Assembly (NCBI GenBank): GCA_027365835.1 | Contig: DAHXLU010000017.1 | Location: forward strand, 1-45,102 | From: JAJZMA01 sp021850405 | GTDB lineage: Bacteria > Chloroflexota > Dormibacteria > Aeolococcales > Aeolococcaceae | Direction of reading: 5' to 3' | Length of the DNA: 45,102 nt | In this document: positions 1 to 8,092 of the stretch, one piece after another | Layout: every line of letters begins with the position of its first letter | Numbering within the stretch: the first letter of the stretch is position 1 | The notes under the pieces: generated by a model | The model's input: only the letters and a program-made list of their open reading frames with translations | Told to the model about the DNA's origin: nothing | Databases searched by the model: none | Position numbers and translations under genes: made by a program

Positions 1-279
1 GTGATGAATGAGACCCGGACGTGGCCTGCGGTTCCGGACCGCCATCTTCAAGGCTGCCAACGGCAGCTCCGTACGCAGATTGTCGGCAAAGGCCCACCCC
101 ACCACCTTGCGCGAGAAGGCGTCCTCTACCGGAGCGAAGTACAACCAGCCCTCATCAGTCCAGATATATGTGATGTCTGTCCACCACACGTGATCCACGC
201 CACGGGCGCTGAACTTCTGCTTCACCAGGTCAGGCATGCTCGTGGACCCCGGAATGGTGGTCTTGACATGCCTGCGATG
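1..279 (-). pseudogene. IS3-family transposase OrfB fragment (integrase core)
   Basis: Reading the minus strand gives an open frame that enters from the left window edge. It carries the typical IS3 OrfB linker RRHVKTTIPGS, then the start of the rve/DDE core: HVWWTDITYI (first catalytic Asp), WLYFAPVEDAFSRKVVGWAF, and a run ending in GLIHH at the edge, where HSDxG with the second Asp would follow. The N-terminal half of OrfB, which should lie at higher coordinates, is missing: at about 280-305 the sequence changes to the middle of a YyaL-like gene on the other strand. The rest of the element lies outside the window, so activity cannot be judged, but this copy lacks its 5' part. Family assignment is firm; the exact breakpoint is not. 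Confidence 0.8.
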
Positions 280-303
280 AGCAGAGAAGCAGTAAGTGGT
301 GTT

Positions 304-1272
304 GTGACCCAGAAACTGTCTGTGCCCGAACTGGCCGAGGTACTCGGCACTGGACAGGCGCAGGCGGCCAAACGCCTCCTCTCCATGCAGCGAACGCTCA
401 GAAAAACCCGCAACCTGCGCCAGCGGCCAACACTCGACACAAAGCTGGTAACTGGCTGGAACATGCTGATGGCCCTGGTCCTGATAGAGGCAGGAAACTT
501 GCCGGGAGGACACCGGTACATCAAGGCTGCAAGCGAGAACATGGAGAGCATCCTGGCAGTGTGGAAAGCAGACAACACTATCCCCCACTGTATCTACCCC
601 GACAGGTCCACAACCGCTGGGCTGCTGGAAGACTGGGCCGCCGTGGCACTCGCATGCCTGAGCATGGCACAGCATACTGGCGATAGCGCATATCTTCTGC
701 AGGGGACAGCCATTGCGGAAGCCATGGTCACCCATTTTGGGCCAGGGCACAATCCATATAGGCGATGGCTGGATGCGATGCCTGGAGACGATCTCATCTG
801 CCCGCCATTCATGGTGGATGACATGCCAACGCCCTCTGGCAGGAGCCTCGCTGCGCTTCTTTTTGCAAAGCTGGCCACCATTACCGGAAAAAGACAATGG
901 CAGATCATGGGAGAAGAGATCGCTGGAGAGCTTTGCGATGCCATGGAACGGTCTCCTCTCTCCCTTCCCGCCATGGCACTGTCAATAATCGCCCTGCTTG
1001 GAGAACGACGCCTGGTCACCCTGCCACCTGCCACCGAGAAAAACCGGCCGCTTTTGCAGCTGGCGCGAACCTGGTCCGACCCTGGACTGGTATGCATACC
1101 AGAGCACCTCGCAATCTACCTGGAAGCGCTGCCCGCAGATGCGGAAGCGAGATCTCCGGCGTCAGCCACAGAAAATGTTCAGGTCTGTCTTGGCAGTCAG
1201 TGCCTGGCACCTGCAAACAGCACAGCGCAGCTTGCAGCACAACTGGCTGGCTCCAGCCCACTGGCAAGCTGA
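304..1272 (+). pseudogene. YyaL-like (DUF255/thioredoxin-domain) protein, C-terminal remnant
   Basis: About 320 codons match the C-terminal all-helical barrel of YyaL/SPATA20-type proteins. Visible landmarks are LSVPELAEVLG, the R-P-T-L-D-T-K-L-V-T-G-W-N segment (equivalent to the family's DDK-x-LTxWNGLM), GLLEDWAAVALACL, TPSGRSLAALLFAKLA (family PSGNSVAA) and a normal C-terminus of the type VCxGxxCxxP. The N-terminal thioredoxin fold and the first half of the barrel are absent. The open frame extends left to position 1, but the part before about 280 only reads through the antisense of an IS3 transposase, so it is not real protein. The family's enzymatic role is uncertain; this copy is almost surely non-functional. 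Confidence 0.7.
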
Positions 1273-1525
1273 AAAGTCATCAGGGACCAGTCTCTGCCTC
1301 TCTTGCAGGGATTCCATTTTCCAGAGGCAATAAGTAGGGATGGAAAAGACACTGACTGTTGGCTTCCCCAAAAACCACCACCAAATCCAGTACAATGTAC
1401 CTGCCTGCTCACCCAGCTGTGCATGGCAAATCCTGCCGGGAAACCGGCTGGAAACCCAAAATACCGCTTCTGTGAGGTGCTGCCCTGGGTGCGCACGCCA
1501 ACACAAACAGGGAAACCAGGAAACA

Positions 1526-2383
1526 ATGAGCCGCTTCGATATAGACCAACTGGGCGACCTGCTGGAGAGGATGTCGCAAAGCCTCAAGGACACGCACACT
1601 CGGCAGGTAAAAGTAAAAAAGGGGATAGCGTGGATACATGGCGACCCCATCCTGGCACGCTGTCGCCGCACACTGGCCAAAACCATGTTCCGGAGCGCTG
1701 TTGAACCCAGATGGCGCAAGTCCTCCCCGGAAACCAGTGCTGATGAAATGGGTCCAGCTGGACTGGGAGCAGTCCTGGGATGGGCAGCCGGGTTTGGAGC
1801 GGCAGAACTGCTGCTGACTGTCCCACTGGTTGCAATTGAAGTAGTGCTCTCAGCCGGCATGATCGCCCTGGGACTTGCAGGAGTGGCCTGTGCTGCTGTC
1901 GGCGGGTTCGCTGGAGCTGCTATTGGCAGCGCCTGCTCCCACTTTGGAAAGCAAGGAAATCACAGAAAAGCCATTGGAGCAATTATCGGAGCGTCCTTAC
2001 CCGGCGCACCCGCCTTACTGGCCCTTGGAATCGCCGGCACAGCAGCCGTTGGCGTAGTTATGGTGGGTTCCATGGCCAAGCATGCAATCAGCAGCCTGGT
2101 GGGTCTTCCACCAGCCCTGGCTGGAGCGGCCCTGGGGATGGGCTGGATAGCTGCGTCGAAACTGTCGCACCTGCACAGAGCCAGCGAGCCAACGATGGCC
2201 GGTTCTGCGGACTGGAAGGTCGCGGGAGCTACGACATTGCACCGGGAAGACCCGAGCATCTCCCCGTTTTCGCATGGACATCACCAGCCCGGAGAGCCAG
2301 TCCAGAACTTCAGGTCCCCCAGCCTGCCACCATCACAACCATCCGTTGCCAGGGGCGCTGGGGGAGATCCCCTCTCGCTGTAG
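1526..2383 (+). CDS. Glycine/alanine-rich multi-pass membrane protein, unknown function
   Basis: 285 residues. The ATG at 1526 is chosen because an AGGAAA ribosome-binding site sits just upstream; the open frame continues 62 codons further left without a good start. The first 85 residues are charged and soluble. Three or four hydrophobic stretches follow, very rich in Gly and Ala (roughly residues 80-135, 145-180 and 190-205), of the AGxAxG type seen in glycine-zipper membrane proteins. The last 75 residues are polar and proline-rich. No enzymatic motif is visible and I do not recognise the family. It sits between a decayed YyaL gene and an IS1182 element, so its neighbours say nothing about its role. 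Confidence 0.6.
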   Translation: MSRFDIDQLGDLLERMSQSLKDTHTRQVKVKKGIAWIHGDPILARCRRTLAKTMFRSAVEPRWRKSSPETSADEMGPAGLGAVLGWAAGFGAAELLLTVPLVAIEVVLSAGMIALGLAGVACAAVGGFAGAAIGSACSHFGKQGNHRKAIGAIIGASLPGAPALLALGIAGTAAVGVVMVGSMAKHAISSLVGLPPALAGAALGMGWIAASKLSHLHRASEPTMAGSADWKVAGATTLHREDPSISPFSHGHHQPGEPVQNFRSPSLPPSQPSVARGAGGDPLSL

Positions 2384-2413
2384 ACCAGGCACACTCATAC
2401 TCTGCAGGGACCT

Positions 2414-2434
2414 GCTAGGAGCGTGGGTCTGTAA
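2414..2434 (+). repeat. Left terminal inverted repeat of the IS1182-type element (with flanking GCTAG)
   Basis: GCTAGGAGCGTGGGTCTGTAA pairs with the reverse complement of 4083-4103 with a single mismatch. The outer GCTAG probably belongs to the target site rather than to the element itself. Confidence 0.8.
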
Positions 2435-4098
2435 GGCAAAGATGTTCAGGATGGAGGCGGGGACGAGTGGCCTTCAGACGCTTCCCATGAAATATGTGCT
2501 TGGGGCCGGTCTGAACCACCAGATGACGTGATGAGCAAGAGCCCTGGCTAGATCGCCTCCACAAACCCTCGACGGTCATCCCGCATCGTCTGGTGAGCCG
2601 TCTCGAAGTTGAACAACTTGCGAAGGTCATGGCACGCACACAGCAGCAACCATTCTGCTCTGGCTGCCTCCTTTCCACGTAATAGCATGTTCCGCATCAC
2701 CTGCAGCGTTGCCATCTGCCCAAAAACCGGCTCCACAATCACCTTGCGGCGCGAATATACCTTCTTGCCCACGTCGGTCTGGAGTTTCTTCGCCATCTGC
2801 TCCTTCAATGTCAGCTCCACCACGGCATCCGTCACCGGTATCTCATCTGCCACAGCTGTGTGCTTCTGTCGCCCCGTTGCAATGTACGCATCAGTTTCTC
2901 GCTCCGCCATGACACCGAGATTCTCATCGCTGCAATACCCAGCATCTGCAATGTAGTGCTCAGGAACACTCCCACAATTCTCAACAACCTTGTCCAGCAT
3001 GGGAACCAGGCTCTCAACATCCGCTGCACATGTCCCAAGGTCCGCCGCCACAATCACCTGGTGCTCAGCATCCACCACCGCCTGCCCATTGAAGCATCGG
3101 TGGAATGATCCATCCGACGTCTTCATAATCCTCGACTCACTATCGGTGAAGCTCCGTTGCGCTTTCGATGCCGGGACCGCCTTCGCCCGCGCCATGGTCA
3201 CAGCTTCCTCGACGGCACCCTCATCCAGCCCGTCCGCAGACGCTTTGGCTTCAGCCTTCCTGGCAGCTGCCTCACGAGCCTCATCTTCCAGCTCCTTCTT
3301 GGCCCTGCGGATCACCGCCAACCGCGTTTCCCGCCGCGCCAACTCCCCCTGGAGAGCATCCCCACGATTGTCCGCCCCCAACCGGGCGTCTTCCTCCGCA
3401 TCAATCCGCTCCGCCTCAGCCAGAATCGCGTCCACTTCCGCTGTCAACTCCTGTTCACGTGTCACCATCCGCCCATAGCTCATCGCCTTGTGCCTGCTCG
3501 CATTCGCCCTCAACTTCGTACCGTCAACAGCCACATCCCCCAGCTTCACCATCCCTGCCTTCCTGCACAATCCCAGAGCCTGCAGAAAGAAACCCGCCAG
3601 CGCCGTGAGATGCCGACGCCGGAAACGCGCTATGGATCGATAGTCAGGCGCCTCACCTCCAGCCAGATACCGGAACGCCACATCATCCATACACCGCTTC
3701 TCTATCCCCCGCGAGGAACGCCGTCCCGTCGAGTACCCGTAGATCAGCAGCTTCACCATCATTCGAGGATCAAAAGGAGGATATCCACGCCCCTCGGTAT
3801 ACGCCGCATACACCGGCCTCAGATCCAGTGTTTCGTCCACCAGCTCACTCACAAAGCGCGCCAGATGATTCTCCGGAAGCCACTCATCCAGCGACGGCGG
3901 CATCAGCAACAGCTGGTGGGGATCGTACGGTCGGAACGTCTTCTCGACAGGACCCCGCTCCACCCCATCTCCCGTCGCCCACTCCAGATTATTCTCACTA
4001 TCATTGCCAGCAAAGAGGAATGTGCCTTCGTCTGTACTCATTCATCTATTGACTCACACTCACCACCCCTCTCGTGGGATTGTTACTGACCCACGCTC
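2419..4098. mobile_element. Complete IS1182-type insertion sequence
   Basis: The element is bounded by inverted repeats that agree at 15 of 16 positions (GAGCGTGGGTCTGTAA at the left, GAGCGTGGGTCAGTAA read inward from the right). It is flanked by CTAG on both sides (2415-2418 and 4099-4102). It holds one transposase gene on the minus strand filling most of its 1.68 kb. If CTAG is the duplicated target, the empty site was GCTAGC. The element looks intact and possibly recent: full-length transposase, near-perfect ends and a preserved target repeat. Confidence 0.8.
2548..4041 (-). CDS. IS1182-family transposase
   Basis: 497 residues, a normal length for the family. The N-terminal DUF772 domain is clear (PPSLDEWLPENHLARFV, YPPFDPRMMVKLLIYGYSTG, SSRGIEKRCMDDVAFRYLAGG, PDYRSIARFRRRH at about 50-150). 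A charged coiled-coil-like stretch follows around 190-270. The DDE core is at 315-480, with Asp residues in NGQAVVDAEHQVIVA and YIADAGYCSDENL and a C-terminal KVIVEPVFGQMATLQVMRN block carrying the Glu. It catalyses cut-and-paste transposition of its own element in the cytoplasm. No frameshift or internal stop is visible, so the copy may be active. Confidence 0.92.
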   Translation of the reverse strand: MSTDEGTFLFAGNDSENNLEWATGDGVERGPVEKTFRPYDPHQLLLMPPSLDEWLPENHLARFVSELVDETLDLRPVYAAYTEGRGYPPFDPRMMVKLLIYGYSTGRRSSRGIEKRCMDDVAFRYLAGGEAPDYRSIARFRRRHLTALAGFFLQALGLCRKAGMVKLGDVAVDGTKLRANASRHKAMSYGRMVTREQELTAEVDAILAEAERIDAEEDARLGADNRGDALQGELARRETRLAVIRRAKKELEDEAREAAARKAEAKASADGLDEGAVEEAVTMARAKAVPASKAQRSFTDSESRIMKTSDGSFHRCFNGQAVVDAEHQVIVAADLGTCAADVESLVPMLDKVVENCGSVPEHYIADAGYCSDENLGVMAERETDAYIATGRQKHTAVADEIPVTDAVVELTLKEQMAKKLQTDVGKKVYSRRKVIVEPVFGQMATLQVMRNMLLRGKEAARAEWLLLCACHDLRKLFNFETAHQTMRDDRRGFVEAI

Positions 4099-4103
4099 CT
4101 AGC
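4083..4103 (-). repeat. Right terminal inverted repeat of the IS1182-type element (with flanking GCTAG)
   Basis: Read on the minus strand, it repeats the left end with one mismatch at position 17 (A for T). The CTAG at 4099-4102 also supplies the TAG stop codon of the neighbouring metallopeptidase gene. Confidence 0.8.
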
Positions 4104-5004
4104 CGGTCCGGGCGCTTTGTCCCTCTTCCCTGAAGCCGGAAGGCAGGTGTGGAAGCAGGTTTTCCAGGGCAAGCAGGAGCAGTTCTGCCTCCTGTCCGCC
4201 AGCACGGGCAGCCATGTTGGATCCTCCCCATCGCAGCCAGATCATATGGGTTGTACGGAGGCTGGTCAGCAGCTCCTGCTGGAGCGCAATCCCAAGTCGC
4301 TGGGTGGCGGCTGCGGACGGCCGCCGTGGTGTTGCTACGGCCCCAGTCATCCGGGCTGAGAGCTGCAGGATAGAGCGCGAGGTGCAGCTCTGCGAGACGA
4401 TGTCCCGGAGCACGGTTTCTGGCGAAACCCGGGCACGCTTCGCTATCCAGATAACCATCTCCCGCACCAGTGTCGACTGTGCCGTATAGCAGGGCCATTT
4501 TCGGCCAATGGCCCGCAATGAAGGTCGGCGCCGTCCCAGCCCCAGCGCCGATAGCAGGGGGAAAAGGTAGTCTTCGGCAATTACCTCAGCGGTGCCCTCA
4601 GCCAGTGCATGGATCGGAGCATCTACCCGTGTATGTTCAATCTGGGCCATTTCGGTCTCGGATGCGGGACCCAGGCTGTGTATCACCTCGTGAATGCATG
4701 TGTATATGGCAGCCTTCAGGAGCGGCGGATCCAGCTCTGCGGGAGAGGCTGTCCTGGCTAGAAACCGCTCCAGCTCATCTGCCAGATCGGTGCGAATGAT
4801 GATGCTCCTTGTCGAGAAGTTGTAGTGGCCAAAGCCGCTGATGCGTTCCGAGCGTCGAAGGCTCTGCGCATGGCTGGGAACCCCGAACCTCCGCTGGAAA
4901 AAACGGCCCGCCTGTTCAATGAAGGCGGTGACCGTGGAGGGAGGGGAACTGGGTATGCGGGATCTGGGCGACAGGTGGAGTGGTTCCTCGCCAGCTCCTC
5001 TCAT
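4099..5004 (-). CDS. Putative gluzincin-type zinc metallopeptidase
   Basis: 301 residues. The ATG at 5004 follows AAGGAGA at good spacing. A zinc-binding HExxH motif (HEVIHSLG, about residue 109) lies in a helix preceded by YTCIHE. About 30 residues later ALAEGTAEVIAE supplies a Glu that could be the third ligand, the arrangement of gluzincins (HExxH...E). No signal peptide or membrane segment is seen, so it is probably cytoplasmic. The N-terminus is proline/serine-rich and residues 225-300 carry a tail of low similarity to anything I recognise. The IS1182 element is inserted at its stop codon (the CTAG target includes TAG), leaving the protein intact but removing whatever lay downstream. Substrate unknown; some HExxH proteins are not peptidases. 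Confidence 0.6.
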   Translation of the reverse strand: MRGAGEEPLHLSPRSRIPSSPPSTVTAFIEQAGRFFQRRFGVPSHAQSLRRSERISGFGHYNFSTRSIIIRTDLADELERFLARTASPAELDPPLLKAAIYTCIHEVIHSLGPASETEMAQIEHTRVDAPIHALAEGTAEVIAEDYLFPLLSALGLGRRRPSLRAIGRKWPCYTAQSTLVREMVIWIAKRARVSPETVLRDIVSQSCTSRSILQLSARMTGAVATPRRPSAAATQRLGIALQQELLTSLRTTHMIWLRWGGSNMAARAGGQEAELLLLALENLLPHLPSGFREEGQSARTG

Positions 5005-5136
5005 CTATCTCTCCTTTGGCCCTTTTGGCGGTCCCTGGGCTGCCCCGACCCTGCGCCGTGGCAGGGCACCCCTCCCTGGTTATCTTATTCTGCTCATTCT
5101 GCCGATGCCATTAGTGTGCCTGCTGTCCTGCCCGGG

Positions 5137-5838
5137 CTAAGGCTGGGATGGTTCCACCGTACTGGCAGGGGCTGGGCTTGCCACTTTTGTGAAGCGCATG
5201 GCGGCCCCGGCATAAAGGAAGCAGATCCCAACCGCCTGGTCCAGCAGGAAAAGATCTGGATTTCCGAGTGCTGCGAGACTGCCCGCGGCACTAAAAAAGA
5301 GGGCGCCTATCAGTATGCAAAGAGCATTCTTGCTGTGCTGTCGCCAGATGGAAACAAGAGCAGCGACAATCATGGCCAGAGCGCCAAGCGAACCCTGGGC
5401 TGCAAAGGTGATTGTTACCAGGACGGACGGGGTGGCCTTTGCCACCTCAGTTGCAGCTGGAAACGGCTGTCCGAGGATGGCAGGATGGAGGGTCGCAGTA
5501 AAGGCGGCCACGACACCAAGGACCGAAAGCAGACAGATTAGTGCTGCAAAGAGATGGGCAAGGGAGCGCCGTGCCAGCAGGTAGAGCGAGCCGGTGCCCA
5601 TGACGCCGGGAACCATGGCTGCGAAGATGAGGTACAGCCTATAGGTAACCGCCGGCGACCAGCTTCCCCTGGCAAAGGAGACAAGCTGGAGAAGGGCCGC
5701 GAATGCACTCAGGGTAAAGGCTGCGGTCCACCACCACTGTGCCAGCGATCTTCTGGCCAGTGCCTTTTTCCCCAGAAGGAAAGCAAGCAGGGCGGAGACT
5801 ATCGTGGTGACAGCAGCTCCGGCAGCGTTAAGCAGCAT
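5137..5838 (-). CDS. Six- to seven-pass membrane protein, unknown function
   Basis: 233 residues starting at an ATG after AAGGAGA. The chain is almost entirely hydrophobic helices joined by short loops: starts near residues 5, 38, 68, 95, 135 and 170, with a last segment near 200. Positive residues (GKKALARR, ARRSLAHL, WRQHSKN) suggest which loops face the cytoplasm. No catalytic or transport motif stands out. It is read in the same direction as the metallopeptidase gene 130 bp downstream, so the two could share a transcript. Not recognised; a small sensor or integral membrane protein is all that can be said. Confidence 0.6.
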   Translation of the reverse strand: MLLNAAGAAVTTIVSALLAFLLGKKALARRSLAQWWWTAAFTLSAFAALLQLVSFARGSWSPAVTYRLYLIFAAMVPGVMGTGSLYLLARRSLAHLFAALICLLSVLGVVAAFTATLHPAILGQPFPAATEVAKATPSVLVTITFAAQGSLGALAMIVAALVSIWRQHSKNALCILIGALFFSAAGSLAALGNPDLFLLDQAVGICFLYAGAAMRFTKVASPAPASTVEPSQP

Positions 5839-6045
5839 GGTTCATCTCCTTGTCGGTTGAGGAATTGTAGGTGGGCAGCTCTTTGCCTGGGCAGGGCTGG
5901 CCGTAGCCTCTCTGCGGCCGGAGGTGAAACGTGGGCAGGGCGGCCCTGGTTCCGTTCCCGGGCTGGTCCTGGCCAGAGCGCCCCCCCCCTTTTCTGGTGG
6001 CCCAGTGGGTCCCCTTGCCATCCCCACAGCCCAGGTATTTACAAT

Positions 6046-6065
6046 TTTGTACAAAGGTGGTACCA
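6046..6065. promoter_or_regulatory. Two adjacent GTAC-centred palindromes upstream of the solute-binding protein gene
   Basis: TTTGTACAAA (6046-6055) and TGGTACCA (6058-6065) are perfect palindromes sharing a GTAC core, with centres 11 bp apart, one helical turn. They lie about 60-80 bp before the start of the ABC importer gene, in a 285-bp gap that also holds a C9 run (5981-5989). A dimeric regulator binding one face of the helix is plausible. No convincing -35/-10 pair was found next to them. Confidence 0.35.
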
Positions 6066-6123
6066 AAACGTCATACTACCCAGTTGCACCCTATCAGTCT
6101 TACAACAAGGGAAGGAAATAACT

Positions 6124-7923
6124 ATGCTTGGAAAATCAAAATGGCTCGTGGCCGTAGGGTCACTGGCTGTCGTCATGGCTGGATGCGGTAGTTCCACCAG
6201 CACACCATCTACGGGGCAAAGGCTGTCAGGTGGGACAGCCACGATGGCCCTGCCACCGTCAACGACCCCGAACTACATATTCCCGTTCGATAACGGTGGC
6301 GACTTTACTGTGACCAATACCAGCCAGTTCCAGTACCTCATGTGGCGCCCGCTCTACTGGTTTGGCAAGAATGGTACTGTTGCGCTCAATACGAGTCTGA
6401 GCCTGGCCAATGCCCCTGTATACAGCAACCAGAACAAGACCGTGACCATGACGCTGAAAGGCTGGAAGTGGTCCAATGGGAAGCCGATAACCTCGCGTGA
6501 TGTGGAGTTCTGGATGAACATCATGAAGGCGGAGAAGACCAACTGGGGCGGTTACGTCCCGGGAGATTTTCCTGACAACGTGAGCAGTGTCAGCTATCCC
6601 AATCCCACCACGATTGTGATGAACCTGAACAAGGCCTACAATCCAACCTGGTTTACCTACAATGAGCTAAGCCAGATCATCCCGATTCCGCAGAGCGCCT
6701 GGGACAAGACCAGTCTCAGTGGTGCCATTGGCAACTGGGATGTGACCAATCCAACTGCTGTTTACAATTTCCTGAACAGCCAGTCCACCAGCCTGAGCAC
6801 CTGGGGCACCAATCCGCTCTGGCAGACAGTGGACGGTCCATGGAAGCTCTCCAGTTTCAATGCCACAAGCGGTGAGCCTGTCTTTGTCCGCAACTACTCC
6901 TACTCTGGCCCTGTGACTGGCTCGATAAGCAAGTTCATCGAGGTGCCGTTCACGAGCGACAGCGCCCAGTACAATGCATTGTTGACAGGAAAGCTGGATT
7001 ACGGCGCACTGCCAGTTGCTGACCTGCCACAGAAGGCTCATGTCGCAAGTCTTGGATTCACCTATGCACCATGGCTCACCTGGAGCATCACGTACTTCCC
7101 CTACAACTTCACCAACCCAACTGTGGGCCCGATCTTTGACCAGACCTACATGCGGCAGGCGATGCAGACACTGATAAACCAGCCAGCCATGATCAAGGAC
7201 ATCTTCAAGGGCACAGCGATCCCTGACTACGGGCCAGTGCCGATCGAGCCGGCCAACAGCTTTGCTGACAAGACCGAGACGCAAAATCCGTTCCCATACA
7301 GTGTCTCCGCAGCAACCAGGCTTCTGACCGAGCATGGGTGGACGGTGGTGCCCAACGGCACCTCATCCTGCACCAAGCCCGGAACCGGGGCGGGAGAGTG
7401 CGGTGCTGGGATTGCGGCGGGTACAAAGCTCAATCTCACACTGGAGTACTCAACGGGCAACTCCACCATCGACCAGGAGGTGGCCTACCTGAAGACAACA
7501 TGGTCTTCTGTTGGGATCAACCTGGCCCTGCAGCCCAAGCCGTTCAATACCGTGACCGCAGATGCTGCTCCCTGCCAGGCTGGACACCCCTGCAACTGGG
7601 AACTGGCTGACTGGGGCGGCGGCTGGGTGTACTCACCTGACTACCTGCCAACGGGAGAAGACCTCTTTGCAACCGGAGCGGTAGCAAACTATGGTGGCTA
7701 CAGCAACTCAACTGCTGACCAGCTCATCACTGCCACCAATCTGTCGTCCTCGTCGAGTGTCTTCGACCAGTACGAAAACTACCTCACAACCCAGCTTCCC
7801 GTGGTCTGGCTTCCGGTTGCCGACTATGCTCTCTCGGAGATAAAGAACACGCTCCATGGGGTAACCCCCCAGGATCCGCTGCTCAACATCTATCCCGAGA
7901 ACTGGTACTTCACCAAGGGCTAG
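6124..7923 (+). CDS. ABC transporter solute-binding lipoprotein, family 5 (peptide/oligopeptide type)
   Basis: 599 residues from the ATG at 6124, which follows GGGAAGGAAAT; the frame is open upstream but without lipoprotein signal or start. The N-terminus is a lipoprotein signal (KSKWLVAVGSLAVVMAGC) with the lipobox Cys at residue 21, so the mature protein is tethered outside the membrane. The body has the SBP family 5 fold: WKWSNGKPITSRDVEFWMN at about 118, an IIPIPQSAW block near 188, and the later YMRQAMQTLINQPAMIKDIFKGTAIPDYGPV block that is the family hallmark. The C-terminal part has several Cys. It delivers peptides or similar solutes to the permeases encoded just downstream. The exact substrate cannot be read from sequence. 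Confidence 0.92.
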   Translation: MLGKSKWLVAVGSLAVVMAGCGSSTSTPSTGQRLSGGTATMALPPSTTPNYIFPFDNGGDFTVTNTSQFQYLMWRPLYWFGKNGTVALNTSLSLANAPVYSNQNKTVTMTLKGWKWSNGKPITSRDVEFWMNIMKAEKTNWGGYVPGDFPDNVSSVSYPNPTTIVMNLNKAYNPTWFTYNELSQIIPIPQSAWDKTSLSGAIGNWDVTNPTAVYNFLNSQSTSLSTWGTNPLWQTVDGPWKLSSFNATSGEPVFVRNYSYSGPVTGSISKFIEVPFTSDSAQYNALLTGKLDYGALPVADLPQKAHVASLGFTYAPWLTWSITYFPYNFTNPTVGPIFDQTYMRQAMQTLINQPAMIKDIFKGTAIPDYGPVPIEPANSFADKTETQNPFPYSVSAATRLLTEHGWTVVPNGTSSCTKPGTGAGECGAGIAAGTKLNLTLEYSTGNSTIDQEVAYLKTTWSSVGINLALQPKPFNTVTADAAPCQAGHPCNWELADWGGGWVYSPDYLPTGEDLFATGAVANYGGYSNSTADQLITATNLSSSSSVFDQYENYLTTQLPVVWLPVADYALSEIKNTLHGVTPQDPLLNIYPENWYFTKG

Positions 7924-7980
7924 CACAAGGAAACAAGGGATCCAGATTCCGGATAAACCCGGAAAGTCGGAGCTACAATA

Positions 7981-8009
7981 GAGGGGCGCAGAAGCGCCCC
8001 TCTTTTTTT
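7981..8009 (+). terminator. Rho-independent terminator between binding-protein and permease genes
   Basis: GAGGGGCGC - AGAA - GCGCCCCTC forms a perfect 9-bp stem with a 4-nt loop, followed by seven T. It lies 57 bp after the lipoprotein stop and 84 bp before the first permease, so it should cut most transcripts after the lipoprotein gene and keep the binding protein in excess over the membrane subunits, as is common for such importers. Confidence 0.93.
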
Positions 8010-8092
8010 ATGGGGGAATGTTCTGATTTGTGTGGCCAGCGCGCTGATATCTACCGTAGGGCCAGGAGAGCTCAAATACAGGAACAGAGAGA

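Noticed and set aside
3157..4089. Long open frame (310 codons) on the plus strand
   Set aside because: Exactly antisense to the IS1182 transposase; composition rich in Arg, Pro and His with no domain.
5554..6123. 190-codon upstream extension of the binding-protein frame
   Set aside because: It overlaps the opposite-strand membrane-protein gene, and the true start with lipoprotein signal and ribosome-binding site is at 6124.
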